A stretch of 64,000 nt of DNA from contig NZ_PVEO01000006.1 of assembly GCF_002973595.1 (NCBI RefSeq), positions 124,001 to 188,000 of the forward strand, read 5' to 3'. The first letter of the stretch is position 1, and the number at the start of each line of letters is the position of its first letter. Both the position numbers and the translations under genes were made by a program. The notes beneath the pieces were generated by a model, which did not search any database, was not told the origin of the DNA, and was given only the letters and a program-made list of their open reading frames with translations. Shown in pieces: positions 51,859 through 62,200 of this stretch. Source of the stretch: Jejuia pallidilutea (GTDB lineage: Bacteria; Bacteroidota; Bacteroidia; Flavobacteriales; Flavobacteriaceae).

Positions 51859-54210
51859 TTATCCAATCACCTCCAACTTAGCAAACCGTAACAATAACTT
51901 CTTGCTGCCTCCAGTTTCAAACCTAATTTCAGCTTTTGTATCAGCGCCTTGGCCTTCAATTTTTAAAACTTCACCCTTTCCAAATCTAATGTGTTTTACA
52001 ATATTACCAACGGCTAATTTGCTATCGAACAAATTTGCAGCTCCATTGCTGGTTTTTGAAACAGGTTTTAAATTTTTAGGTGCAGACACTTGAAATTTTT
52101 CTGGCTCAGATTTTGGTGCTCCTTTTTTTCGTTCTAATGTTTTGGCAGGTTTAAACCGTATTCTGTTAGGCGATGCTTTTTGGTCTGGTTCTACATCACC
52201 AAAAATGTTGGCATCTAGCATTGGGTTATAGCGTCGTTCTTCAATTGGCGTAACAATATCCAAGTACTGTTCGTCTATTTCTTCAATAAAACGACTTGGT
52301 TCTGCATCAATAAGTTTACCCCAGCGGTATCGAGATAAGGCATAAGTTAAGTACGCTTGTTTTTCTGCTCTTGTTAGTGCCACGTAAAATAAGCGTCGCT
52401 CCTCCTCTAGTTCGCTTCGCGTATTCATGCTCATAGCACTTGGGAATAAATCTTCCTCTAAACCAACAATAAATACATAAGGAAACTCCAAACCTTTGGC
52501 TAAATGAATCGTCATAAGTGCTACATGGTCGGTATCACCTTTGTCGTTATCTAAATCTGTAGCTAGTGCCACATCTTCTAAAAACTCAGCTAAGGAGCCC
52601 GTAGCATCGGCTATTTCGCGCTGACCTTCAACAAAATCCTTCATACCATTAAGCAGTTCCTCAATGTTTTCCATTCTCGCTACACCTTCTGGCGTACCGT
52701 CTTTATTAAACTCCCTAATTAAGCCACTACTTTTTGTTACATGTTCTGCCAGTTCAAACACATCCGCAGTTTGGTTCATTACCTGGTAACTCTCAATAAG
52801 TGTTGCAAAATTTTCTAGTTTGTTTTTAGTGCCAGAATTAATTTTAATATCAATTTTATCTAAGTTTTTAATAACTTCAAAAATTGTGCGATCGTAACCA
52901 TTTGCTGTAACAATTAGCTTATCTAAGGTAGTTTGCCCAATACCACGGGGCGGAAAATTAATAACGCGCTTTAGAGCTTCCTCATCGGCAGGATTAATAA
53001 TTAAGCGCAAATAGGATAACACATCCTTTATTTCCTTGCGTTGGTAAAATGATAGTCCACCATAAATACGGTATTTAATATCGCGCTTTCTAAGGGCATC
53101 CTCTATGGCACGAGATTGTGCATTGGTTCGGTATAGTACTGCAAAATCGCTATTAGGCACATGCGCTTCCATTTTGGTTTCAAAAATCGTGCTGGCTACA
53201 TAACGCCCCTCATCACCATCGGTTAACGAACGATTCACTTTTATTTTTGCGCCTTCTTCATTGGCTGTCCATACTATTTTTTCAAGCTTGGTTTGGTTTT
53301 TGTCTATTATAGAATTTGCGGCATTTACAATATTTTTTGTAGAACGGTAGTTTTGTTCTAATCGAAATACTTTAACATCATCATAATCTTTTTGAAAATT
53401 AAGAATATTGTTAATGTTTGCCCCTCTAAATGCATAAATACTTTGTGCATCATCGCCTACTACACATATATTTTGAAATTTATCAGACAGTGCCCTAACA
53501 ATTAAATACTGCGAGTGGTTGGTATCTTGATACTCATCTACTAAAATATAACGAAAGCGGTTTTGGTACTTCATTAACACATCTGGAAAACGCGTTAAAA
53601 GTTCGTTGGTTTTTAATAACAAATCATCAAAATCCATCGCACCAGCTTTAAAACATCGGTCTACATAGGCTTTGTAAATCTCTCCCATTTTTGGGCGACG
53701 CGCCATGGCATCGGCTTCCTTTAATTCTGGATTTTGAAAATATGCACGAACGGTAATTAAACTATTCTTGTAAGAGGAAATTCTAGAGCGTACCTGTTTG
53801 TACTTATACACATCCTTATCTAGATTCATTTCTTTAATGATTGAGGCAATCAACCTATCAGAATCTTGGGTATCGTAGATGGTAAAATTACTAGGATACC
53901 CCAATTTATCGGCTTCAATACGTAAAATTTTAGCAAAAACCGAGTGAAACGTACCCATCCACAGGTTTTTTGCTTCACTTGCACCAACAATAGCAGCAAT
54001 ACGCTCTTTCATTTCGCGCGCTGCCTTATTGGTAAAGGTTAGCGATAAAATATTAAAGGGGTCTATACCCTTACTCATCATATACGCTATGCGGTAAGTG
54101 AGCACACGGGTTTTTCCAGAACCTGCGCCTGCAATTACAATCATTGGTCCATCTATTTGGATGGTAGGTTCTAACTGTGCGCTGTTTAACTGATTTAAAT
54201 ATTTTTCCAA
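51859..54210 (-). CDS. UvrD/PcrA-type DNA helicase
   Basis: A 783-residue superfamily 1A helicase. Motif Q/I is QLNSAQLEPT and GAGSGKTR, Ia LTFTNKAAREMKER, II VDEYQDTN, III GDDAQSIYAFRGA, IV RLEQNYRS, V TIHLAKGLEFPYVFIVGLEE and VI ALTRAEKQAYLTYALSRYRWG. The C-terminus has the UvrD/PcrA-type Tudor-like end (GNIVKHIRFGKGEVLKIEGQG). It unwinds DNA in nucleotide-excision and mismatch repair. Confidence 0.97.
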   Translation of the reverse strand: MEKYLNQLNSAQLEPTIQIDGPMIVIAGAGSGKTRVLTYRIAYMMSKGIDPFNILSLTFTNKAAREMKERIAAIVGASEAKNLWMGTFHSVFAKILRIEADKLGYPSNFTIYDTQDSDRLIASIIKEMNLDKDVYKYKQVRSRISSYKNSLITVRAYFQNPELKEADAMARRPKMGEIYKAYVDRCFKAGAMDFDDLLLKTNELLTRFPDVLMKYQNRFRYILVDEYQDTNHSQYLIVRALSDKFQNICVVGDDAQSIYAFRGANINNILNFQKDYDDVKVFRLEQNYRSTKNIVNAANSIIDKNQTKLEKIVWTANEEGAKIKVNRSLTDGDEGRYVASTIFETKMEAHVPNSDFAVLYRTNAQSRAIEDALRKRDIKYRIYGGLSFYQRKEIKDVLSYLRLIINPADEEALKRVINFPPRGIGQTTLDKLIVTANGYDRTIFEVIKNLDKIDIKINSGTKNKLENFATLIESYQVMNQTADVFELAEHVTKSSGLIREFNKDGTPEGVARMENIEELLNGMKDFVEGQREIADATGSLAEFLEDVALATDLDNDKGDTDHVALMTIHLAKGLEFPYVFIVGLEEDLFPSAMSMNTRSELEEERRLFYVALTRAEKQAYLTYALSRYRWGKLIDAEPSRFIEEIDEQYLDIVTPIEERRYNPMLDANIFGDVEPDQKASPNRIRFKPAKTLERKKGAPKSEPEKFQVSAPKNLKPVSKTSNGAANLFDSKLAVGNIVKHIRFGKGEVLKIEGQGADTKAEIRFETGGSKKLLLRFAKLEVIG

Positions 54211-54346
54211 AGTATCTTCTTTTTCAACGTGTGAAAATAACTAATGTTACCTTTATATAACATCAGAATTATCAATAATTATAAACAATCTATCTTCTTG
54301 TGTTGTAGGTATCGGTTTTTAAAACAATTATAAATTAATATATTGT

Positions 54347-55906
54347 TTACGGTTTCTTTTTTCCATTTCCTACAATGGCTCCCATTAAGGCTTGTTTTAA
54401 GTTTAACCAAATAAAGTTAAATATAGATTTTGTACGGTCTCTGTGTATGTGTTCTTTAGATCCGTAGCTAAAAGTTTTAGCATCATTATTACTATCTTTA
54501 GAAATAAAAATATTTAAAACTGTAGATAAAAGTTTGTTTTTTTCTTTGCCATTCTTTTTTAGGACTACAACATCAAAATCTTCATATTTCAATTTAGCAT
54601 CAATTTGTGATGTAATTGCGTTTCCGCTAACGGTAAAATATAATTTTTCTACTTCACCTTCTAATTTTACATTCAGGTTTGGTGTCATAAACTGGTTTAA
54701 ATCGTGCGCATGAAATTTTCCAATATCAGATTTGAATACAAACGCATCATTTTTATTGTTTACATTAAAATTCCACTGCACATGTAAAGGCGTATGTTTC
54801 ATAAAAATTGCATTAATATCAATATGCGTTTTATCAATGTAGGTATTTCCCAGATTAGTTATGTTGGCATTTAAATTTGAAAAACGCAGTTCCCCGCCTT
54901 TTGTATTTGCTTTAACTTTTTCGGTATAGTTTATTGCAGAATTTTTTATTTGTAGCGTGTCTAGCGCCATATTGAAATTTAATTCCCGTAACATTTTACT
55001 ATACAATGGTTTGTAAGACATATCGTCTGGAAGTAATTTGTCTCTAAAAATTTCGAAATTAGCTTGATATATAGTTGTAAGTGGACTATTGAAATAAAAT
55101 AGCGAATCTTGCTTGAGTCCAAAATCTGGATATTTAAGAGCTATAGAATCTATATTTAAGTTATAATGATCCCTTTCTGTGGTGATATGATTGGATAAAG
55201 CGTTTTGAGATAGTGATGTGTTTAGCTTTACATCTGTAAGCTTTATCGTTTCTGGATTAATATTTATATGAGTTAAATTAAGATCTTCAAACGCGCTAAT
55301 TTTAAAAAACACGTTGCTGCTATTAACACTATAATTTTTATAAGATATATGTGCTTTTGTAGTGTTTGGGGCAATAGAAACATCTTCTATTTTAAAATTA
55401 ATTGCATTAGATTTTAAGGCCAACGTATTATTTTGTGCTTGGTAAACGTCTAATTTACCATCAACAATTTCTAAATATTGTATGGCCACCTTATGTTTAA
55501 AACTACTGTTAAACCTTTTATGATAAGTGTTGTTTTGTACCAAATTATTATGATAATACCTAATATTTGGCTGCTCGAAAATTACTTTATCTGCATAAAT
55601 TTTATCATTAAAAACATAAGACCAATAACTTACCCCTTCAATATTCAAGCGTTTTAAGGTTATGCTTAAATTTACAGTATCCGTAGTTTTTCCATACACT
55701 CTAATGTGTGGCTCATTTACGTTTAGGCGTCCGGTGAAAGCATTTAAGCTAATGTCTTTATACTCTATTTTTATGGTTTCAGATAAGGATTTTAACTTAG
55801 TCTCCAACTTTCTTTTTAAACTATAATTAATGGTGAAACCAGCAATACAAACCAATACTAAGGCGCCTAAAAACCAAATTATATATTTTTTTGACTTTAA
55901 ATTCAT
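54347..55906 (-). CDS. AsmA-like/DUF748-type inner-membrane-anchored protein
   Basis: A 519-residue protein with one N-terminal helix (KKYIIWFLGALVLVCIAGFTINYSL) and an otherwise beta-rich periplasmic part with repeated patterns such as LNVNEPHIRVYGKTTD and EDVSIAPNTTKAHISYKNYS. The topology and the C-terminal part (VKLEGEVEKLYFTVSGNAITSQIDAKLKYEDFDVVV) fit the AsmA/DUF748 lipid-transport-like group. The ATG at 55906 follows a short in-frame extension at 55927. Function is inferred only from resemblance. Confidence 0.6.
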   Translation of the reverse strand: MNLKSKKYIIWFLGALVLVCIAGFTINYSLKRKLETKLKSLSETIKIEYKDISLNAFTGRLNVNEPHIRVYGKTTDTVNLSITLKRLNIEGVSYWSYVFNDKIYADKVIFEQPNIRYYHNNLVQNNTYHKRFNSSFKHKVAIQYLEIVDGKLDVYQAQNNTLALKSNAINFKIEDVSIAPNTTKAHISYKNYSVNSSNVFFKISAFEDLNLTHININPETIKLTDVKLNTSLSQNALSNHITTERDHYNLNIDSIALKYPDFGLKQDSLFYFNSPLTTIYQANFEIFRDKLLPDDMSYKPLYSKMLRELNFNMALDTLQIKNSAINYTEKVKANTKGGELRFSNLNANITNLGNTYIDKTHIDINAIFMKHTPLHVQWNFNVNNKNDAFVFKSDIGKFHAHDLNQFMTPNLNVKLEGEVEKLYFTVSGNAITSQIDAKLKYEDFDVVVLKKNGKEKNKLLSTVLNIFISKDSNNDAKTFSYGSKEHIHRDRTKSIFNFIWLNLKQALMGAIVGNGKKKP

Positions 55907-56014
55907 TATATAAATATAAACATTCAATATTTTTATATCCCAAATAATAAATATCTTTAATAGTTTAAATATTAACTGTTTTAATAATTGGTTAGATATT
56001 TTTAAATAAATAAA

Positions 56015-57568
56015 ATGAATTCAATTGTAGAGTTTTTATCAAATATACCCTGGTGGCTATGGATTATCCTTGTGTTGTTAGTAATAGCCATTCGTGACAT
56101 TTTTCAAAAGAAACACACCATAGTTCATAATTTTCCGCTGGTTGGCCATATAAGGTATATGTTAGAAAGTATTGGCCCAGAAATGCGCCAATATTTTGTA
56201 GCAAACAACAGGGAAGAATTGCCCTTTAACCGTATAGAACGTGGTTGGGTATATGCTTCTGCTAAAAAGGAAAACAACTACGAAGGCTTTGGCACCGATA
56301 GGGATATTTATGCCCATCAGCATATTTTTATAAATAATGCTATGATGCCTTTTAAACTAGAAGAAGGGCATCCGCATACCTTAGATAACACATTTTTACC
56401 ATGCGCCAAGGTCATGGGGGCTTATAACAAACGCAAAAAACCTTACAGACCTGCTTCCGTAATTAATGTATCTGCAATGAGTTATGGTTCGTTATCGGCA
56501 AAGGCCATAGAGTCTTTAAACAAAGGCGTAGCAATAGCGAACGCTTACCACAACACTGGCGAAGGTGGTTTATCGCCTTATCATAGCAACGGTGGCGATG
56601 TAGTATTTCATTTTGGGACAGGTTATTTTGGTGTACGCTCTAAAGATGGTGGGTTTTCTATGGAAAAAATGGTGAAATTGGTTGAAGACAATCCGTTTAT
56701 AAGAGCCATTGAAGTAAAATTATCACAAGGCGCAAAACCTGGAAAGGGCGGTGTGCTTCCTGGAAAAAAAATATCAAGGGAAATTGCTGATATACGAGGG
56801 GTTGAGGTTGGTAAGGATGTACTATCGCCTCCTACCCATAAAGCGTTTTCTAATGTACCAGAATTGGTAGATTTTATAGAAGCTATTGCTGAAAACACAG
56901 GTTTACCCGTGGGTATTAAAGCTGCCATTGGAAAATTGGAACAATGGGAAGAATTGGCTGATACCATGCTAAAAACCGGCAAAGGACCAGATTTTATAAC
57001 TATTGATGGTGGCGAAGGTGGCACAGGTGCTGCACCACCAAGTTTTGCAGACCACGTGTCTTTACCTTGGGTTTATGGCTTCAGTGATGTTTACAAGCTA
57101 TTTAAGTCTAAGGGATTGTGCGACCGTGTAGTGTTTATTGGTAGTGGCAAATTAGGTTTTCCTGCTAAAGCAGCCATGGCGTTTGCAATGGGAGTAGATT
57201 GTATAAATGTAGCCCGTGAAGCAATGATGAGTATTGGGTGTATACAAGCCCAAATTTGCCATACCAACCGCTGTCCTACCGGTATAGCAACACAAAACAA
57301 ATGGTTACAAAATGGTATAGATCCTACACTAAAATCGGTACGTTTAGCACAATACTTTAAAACATTTAGAAAAGAATTAATTGAAATAACCCATGCCGCG
57401 GGTTACGAGCATCCGTGTCAGTTTAAAATGACTGATATAGAAATGAATGTAGATGACCATAATTTATCTAAAGAATTAGATAAAACATACATGTACAAAA
57501 AAGTAAACGTCCCTTTTGAAGGTATACAACATTTGAAAGAATGTGTATATTTGGGTGGTAAATGCTAA
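56015..57568 (+). CDS. FMN-binding glutamate-synthase-family protein
   Basis: A 517-residue protein. An N-terminal membrane helix (PWWLWIILVLLVIAIRDIF) precedes a domain matching the FMN-binding half of glutamate synthase (GltS large subunit): VSAMSYGSLSAKAIESLNKG, NTGEGGLSPYH, KLSQGAKPGKGGVLPGKK, TIDGGEGGTGAAPPSFADHVSLPW and a Cys-rich end (CIQAQICHTNRCPTGIATQ) that could hold an Fe-S cluster. It lacks the glutaminase half. Such stand-alone proteins have no established substrate. Confidence 0.9.
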   Translation: MNSIVEFLSNIPWWLWIILVLLVIAIRDIFQKKHTIVHNFPLVGHIRYMLESIGPEMRQYFVANNREELPFNRIERGWVYASAKKENNYEGFGTDRDIYAHQHIFINNAMMPFKLEEGHPHTLDNTFLPCAKVMGAYNKRKKPYRPASVINVSAMSYGSLSAKAIESLNKGVAIANAYHNTGEGGLSPYHSNGGDVVFHFGTGYFGVRSKDGGFSMEKMVKLVEDNPFIRAIEVKLSQGAKPGKGGVLPGKKISREIADIRGVEVGKDVLSPPTHKAFSNVPELVDFIEAIAENTGLPVGIKAAIGKLEQWEELADTMLKTGKGPDFITIDGGEGGTGAAPPSFADHVSLPWVYGFSDVYKLFKSKGLCDRVVFIGSGKLGFPAKAAMAFAMGVDCINVAREAMMSIGCIQAQICHTNRCPTGIATQNKWLQNGIDPTLKSVRLAQYFKTFRKELIEITHAAGYEHPCQFKMTDIEMNVDDHNLSKELDKTYMYKKVNVPFEGIQHLKECVYLGGKC

Positions 57569-57595
57569 ATGTCCTAACATTATTAACCAACACTT

Positions 57596-58117
57596 ATGGA
57601 TTCAAATAGAATTATAGACTTATTCTTATTTACGCTACCAGCATTAATTACTGGAATGATAGCGTACTACTTTTTTAAAACCCATACAGCCAATGAAGAT
57701 GGTCGTCGTAGGTTTTTATTAAAAAAAGATTTGCAAACCACATCGCTTCCATTACGACTACAGGCATATGAACGTTTAACACTTTTTTTGGAACGCATAT
57801 CGCCTAATAAACTACTGCTTAGAGTAAAGCCAACTTCTTCTAATAAAGATGATTACGAAGCTCTATTGATACAAAACATTCAACAGGAGATGGAACATAA
57901 TTTAACCCAACAAATTTATGTAAGCGAAAAATGTTGGAGTGTGATTTCTACCGCAAAAAGTGCTACTGTACAGCTTATACGAAAAGCAAACCTATCGGAA
58001 AAAACAGATTCTGCCGATAAGCTTCGGGAAGTAATTTTAACTGAAATGATGGAACGCCATTCACCAAGCGATGCTGCTATTTCTATACTAAAGGAAGAAG
58101 TTAGGGAATTGTGGTAA
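57596..58117 (+). CDS. Conserved hypothetical protein with N-terminal helix (DUF7935-like)
   Basis: A 173-residue protein with one N-terminal transmembrane helix (LFLFTLPALITGMIAYYFF) and a soluble, helical remainder with charged heptad-like stretches (TSLPLRLQAYERLTLFLERISP, EHNLTQQIYVSEKCWSVIS). The pattern resembles a flavobacterial family I remember as DUF7935. No function is known. It begins 28 bp after the FMN protein and is probably cotranscribed with it. It is convergent with the patatin gene with 2 bp between the stops. Confidence 0.7.
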   Translation: MDSNRIIDLFLFTLPALITGMIAYYFFKTHTANEDGRRRFLLKKDLQTTSLPLRLQAYERLTLFLERISPNKLLLRVKPTSSNKDDYEALLIQNIQQEMEHNLTQQIYVSEKCWSVISTAKSATVQLIRKANLSEKTDSADKLREVILTEMMERHSPSDAAISILKEEVRELW

Positions 58118-58119
58118 TA

Positions 58120-59037
58120 TTATGTGTCGCCTAAACGTACCTCGTTAGAGCTTGCCTGTTCGCACCGCGCTTTTGCATACTGCCACCCTTGTTGCCACCA
58201 AGATGCCATAAGCTGCTTATTAAAAATTAGGGAGTTTTCGGTAAGTTTAGATGGTGTGTAATACAAATTAAGTTCTACGCCCCTGTTTTTTGCTGCTAGC
58301 TTACCAATAGTAATATCGTTGCGCTCTATTTGGTCAGACAGATGCCCGAATAAATTTATTAATAAAGAAAAAGGATTATTGCCCAAAACTTTACTGTATT
58401 CCATACTTTCAGATTCTAAAACTATAGCATCAACCTCTGTAGCACCTCGCAAAATAGCTTCCCTAATTGGAATTACACAACCTAGGCCACCATCGGCATA
58501 CTCAAATTCATTTTTCTTAACCAAAGACATAAATGGTATATAGTTACAAGAAATCCAAATCCAATCACAAAACTCATCATAATCATAATCTTTAATAGAT
58601 TTATACTCAACTCTATTTTTTGATAAATTAGAAACAGTAACTACAACATCATCTTTAGTGGTTTTTATTTTATCGTATTCGTCTTTTGAAAAATGTTTTC
58701 TAATATGTCGCCTAAGCGCTTTACTTTCGCCAAAGGTGCGTTTCATTCTTATAAATTGCCATATAGTATTTACAAAATCTATGGATACAAACTCCCTATC
58801 GCCTTTCTTTCTTATCGTGAATGGATTAACACTAAAAATATCGTTTTGTTTTACATTGGTAAATGCATGATAAATTTTGTTTATTTCTCCTGCAGCTAAA
58901 TGAGGTACCAATAAACTTCCAGTAGATGTCCCTAAAAACATATCGTAATCGCGCCCCTCTACTTCCATTAAGTATTGGGCAACACCGCCAGCATAGGCGC
59001 CTTTACTTCCTCCTCCTGATATAACTAGGGCTTTCAT
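58120..59037 (-). CDS. Patatin-like phospholipase
   Basis: A 305-residue patatin-fold lipase. The oxyanion motif is SGGGSKGAYAGG, the nucleophile Ser is in GTSTGSLL, and the catalytic Asp in EYADGGLGCVIP forms the DGG. There is no signal peptide, so it acts in the cytoplasm, probably hydrolysing phospholipids. The ATG at 59037 is used; the longer frame begins at 59076 with 13 unrelated residues. It is divergent from the giant adhesin gene. Confidence 0.92.
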   Translation of the reverse strand: MKALVISGGGSKGAYAGGVAQYLMEVEGRDYDMFLGTSTGSLLVPHLAAGEINKIYHAFTNVKQNDIFSVNPFTIRKKGDREFVSIDFVNTIWQFIRMKRTFGESKALRRHIRKHFSKDEYDKIKTTKDDVVVTVSNLSKNRVEYKSIKDYDYDEFCDWIWISCNYIPFMSLVKKNEFEYADGGLGCVIPIREAILRGATEVDAIVLESESMEYSKVLGNNPFSLLINLFGHLSDQIERNDITIGKLAAKNRGVELNLYYTPSKLTENSLIFNKQLMASWWQQGWQYAKARCEQASSNEVRLGDT

Positions 59038-59220
59038 AATATAAATACGGTATAAATATAACGAATAAGAGGTCATATTAAAATCCTCACAGAATAAATA
59101 TTAGCCATATACCTAACACTAGGTATTTTGTAGATAAAAATCACATTATCACGAAATTTTCTGTACAAGCTAAAAAAGAATCTATATTTTAGGGATCGCT
59201 ATTAACACTAACTTTTACTT

Positions 59221-62200
59221 ATGCTGAAGAAATTGTTTCTTGTTGCATTATTTTCTTTTGTAATAATTGCATCGTTATTTGCACTAAACGGCATTCACCC
59301 AAGGGCTAATTATTTTGATAGGTTAGCGCTTATAATTTTGCCTCCTTCAGCTTCAATTTCAGGAACAACCGAAGTTTGCTTAAATAGTTCTCCAGACCCC
59401 GAAATAACCTTTACAGGTTCGGGGGGTGCCGCGCCTTATACGTTTACTTATACAATTAATGGAGGCGGGAATTTAACAGTATCCACGACAGGTTCAAATA
59501 ATTCAGTAGACTTATCTGTAAACACTGGTACAGTTGGAACTTTTATATATCGATTGGTTTCTGTTGAAGATAATACTGGCGATACTGAATCTGCAACAGG
59601 AACAGCCACAATAACCGTTAACGAACTACCCACAGTAGATTTTAATTTTGATAATAATGCGGCATGTTCTGGAACCCCAGTAAACTTTTCACCTTCAGCA
59701 ACTGGAAATAGTCCTTTTACATACAGTTGGAGTTTTGGTGATGGCGAAACGTCTACAAATGCTAATCCATCCCATGTTTTTGAAGCTATTGGATGTGGAA
59801 ATCAAATTTTTAATGTAACACTTACTGTTACTGATGATAATGGTTGTACTGCATCTGTTACAAAACCCATAACTGTACAGCAAAAACCGTTATTAGATTT
59901 TAGGGATGTCGACAGTCCTTTCGATCCCTTCAATAATTGTGGCAACAACACAACAGATCCTTCGTATACCATTAATGTTGGCATAGATAATGTGTCTCCG
60001 TGTATTAGTTCGTACAATGTAGATTGGGGCGATGGGAGCCCTGTTGAAACAGGTGTTACCTTTCCAGCAACCCACACATATACACAACTTGGGTCATTCA
60101 ACATGGAAATTACTGGCATAGGCACTAATTGTAACAATACAGTAACTTATTTAATTAAAAATTCTAGCAATCCTACAGGGGCTATTGTAAATCCTGGAAA
60201 TACTGTGAATTTATGTACGCCTGTAGATCCTATTGAATTTGCTATTGGGTCTTGGGCTACAAATCCACCAGATACCAATTATCAAGTAGATTTTGGTGAT
60301 GGCACTATTGAAAATTATACACAGGCACAATTGGAAGCATCATCTTTTTTTAATGCTACTGATCCTATAAATTCCCAAGATTTTCCAATTCCTCACACCT
60401 ACACCGAAACCAGTTGTCCGTTAAGCTACACGGTTATTCTCTACATTTTTACATCTTGTGGGCAAACAAATTTAACTGCTGGTCCTATTATAATTTTAAG
60501 GAGACCTGAAGTGGCCTTTGAGGATCCACCAACAAGTTGTGTTAATACTCCCGTTTTATTTGAAAATACCTCGCTTGATGGCTATAGCAATAACTGTAGT
60601 ATCAATGACGGATATTATTGGGATTTTGGAGATGGCAATACATCAACCGATAGAAATCCAACCCATACTTACACCACTACGGGAACATTCACAGTATCGC
60701 TTTATGCTGAAAATTCCTGTGGCGTTACCGATACGGTTACAAAAGATATTTGTATTGAAGCCGACTTAAACGCAGCTTTTACTTTAGATAGTAATAACGG
60801 ATGTTCACCCTTAGAGGTACAAACTACAAATACCACAGATTTAAGTGAGAGTTGTGGTGGTGTTACGTATTTATGGGAAGTAGCCTATAGCTCTGGTTTT
60901 TGTAGTACAGGCGTAGCACAGTGGACTTTTACTAATGGAACAGATGAAACTAGTGCTAATCCATCATTCGAATTTATTAGTGCTGGAACTTATACCTTGT
61001 CCTTAACCACAACAAATACCTGCGGAAGCGATACGGTTTCAGAAACTATTGAAGTAAAACAACCTCCTACTGTTGCTATTGATGCTGTTGCTGATTTTTG
61101 TGGTACGGCTTCCATAAATCCCATAGCTACAGTTGATAACTGTGCGCCAGCTACTGAAACTGTAACTTACAATTGGAGTTTTCCAGGTGGAACACCGGCT
61201 ACAGCAACAACATTAAACCCTGGAACTATAGTTTACAATACACCCGGCGTTTATCAAATAAGCTTTAGTGTAACATCAAGTTGTGGCACTACAACTGACA
61301 CTGAAGATTTTGAGGTTTTTCAAATTCCAACACTAACAAATACAGATTTAACCCAAACAATTTGTTCTGGAACGGCTACGGCTGAAGTCGATCTCACATC
61401 AGATATTTCGGGAACAACCTTTACATGGTCTGCTAGTGCAGCTCCCGGTGTTACAGGTTTTGTTGCAAATGGCACTACTAGCACCATACCTGTTCAAACG
61501 ATTTTTAATGCTAATACGACATCAGAAGATGTTACCTATACCATAACACCTTCTAATAGCAATTGCGATGGCGCACCTGTTAATTTAGTCATCACCGTTG
61601 ATCCTGCACCAGAATTTACAAGTCAGCCACAAGATGAAACTATTTGTTTAAATGGTACTATTAATCAATTGTCTGTCTCTGTTAATGGCCCTGGAACCTC
61701 AAGCTATCAGTGGTATTCAAATACCGTAAATGATACAGCTACAGGAACTGCAATTGCTGGTGAAACAAACGCGACGTATACACCTCCAAACAATCCTGTT
61801 GGTGTAACGTATTATTATGTGATAGCGTCATTTACCTCTGGTGCTGGATGTGATGAGATTATATCCAACACAGCTCGAATTGAGGTTGTTGAGGGTATTC
61901 AAATTGACACCAATCCAATCCCAACTCAAAGCATATGTTTCGGTGGTAGTTTTGCAACAGATTTAGCCATAACGCATTCTGGCGGTACAGGAACTATTAC
62001 CTATCAATGGTATTCAAATACTACAAATTCTAATACTGGAGGTACAGCAATACCGGGTGAAACAGGAATACGTTATACCTCTCCCATTTTTAATACCCCG
62101 GGAACGTTTTACTATTACGTTACCGTTACAGCAAATGGCAGTGGATGTGCCCCTGTTACGAGCGAAGTAGCCGAAATTAGTGTTGTAGACGATCCAATAA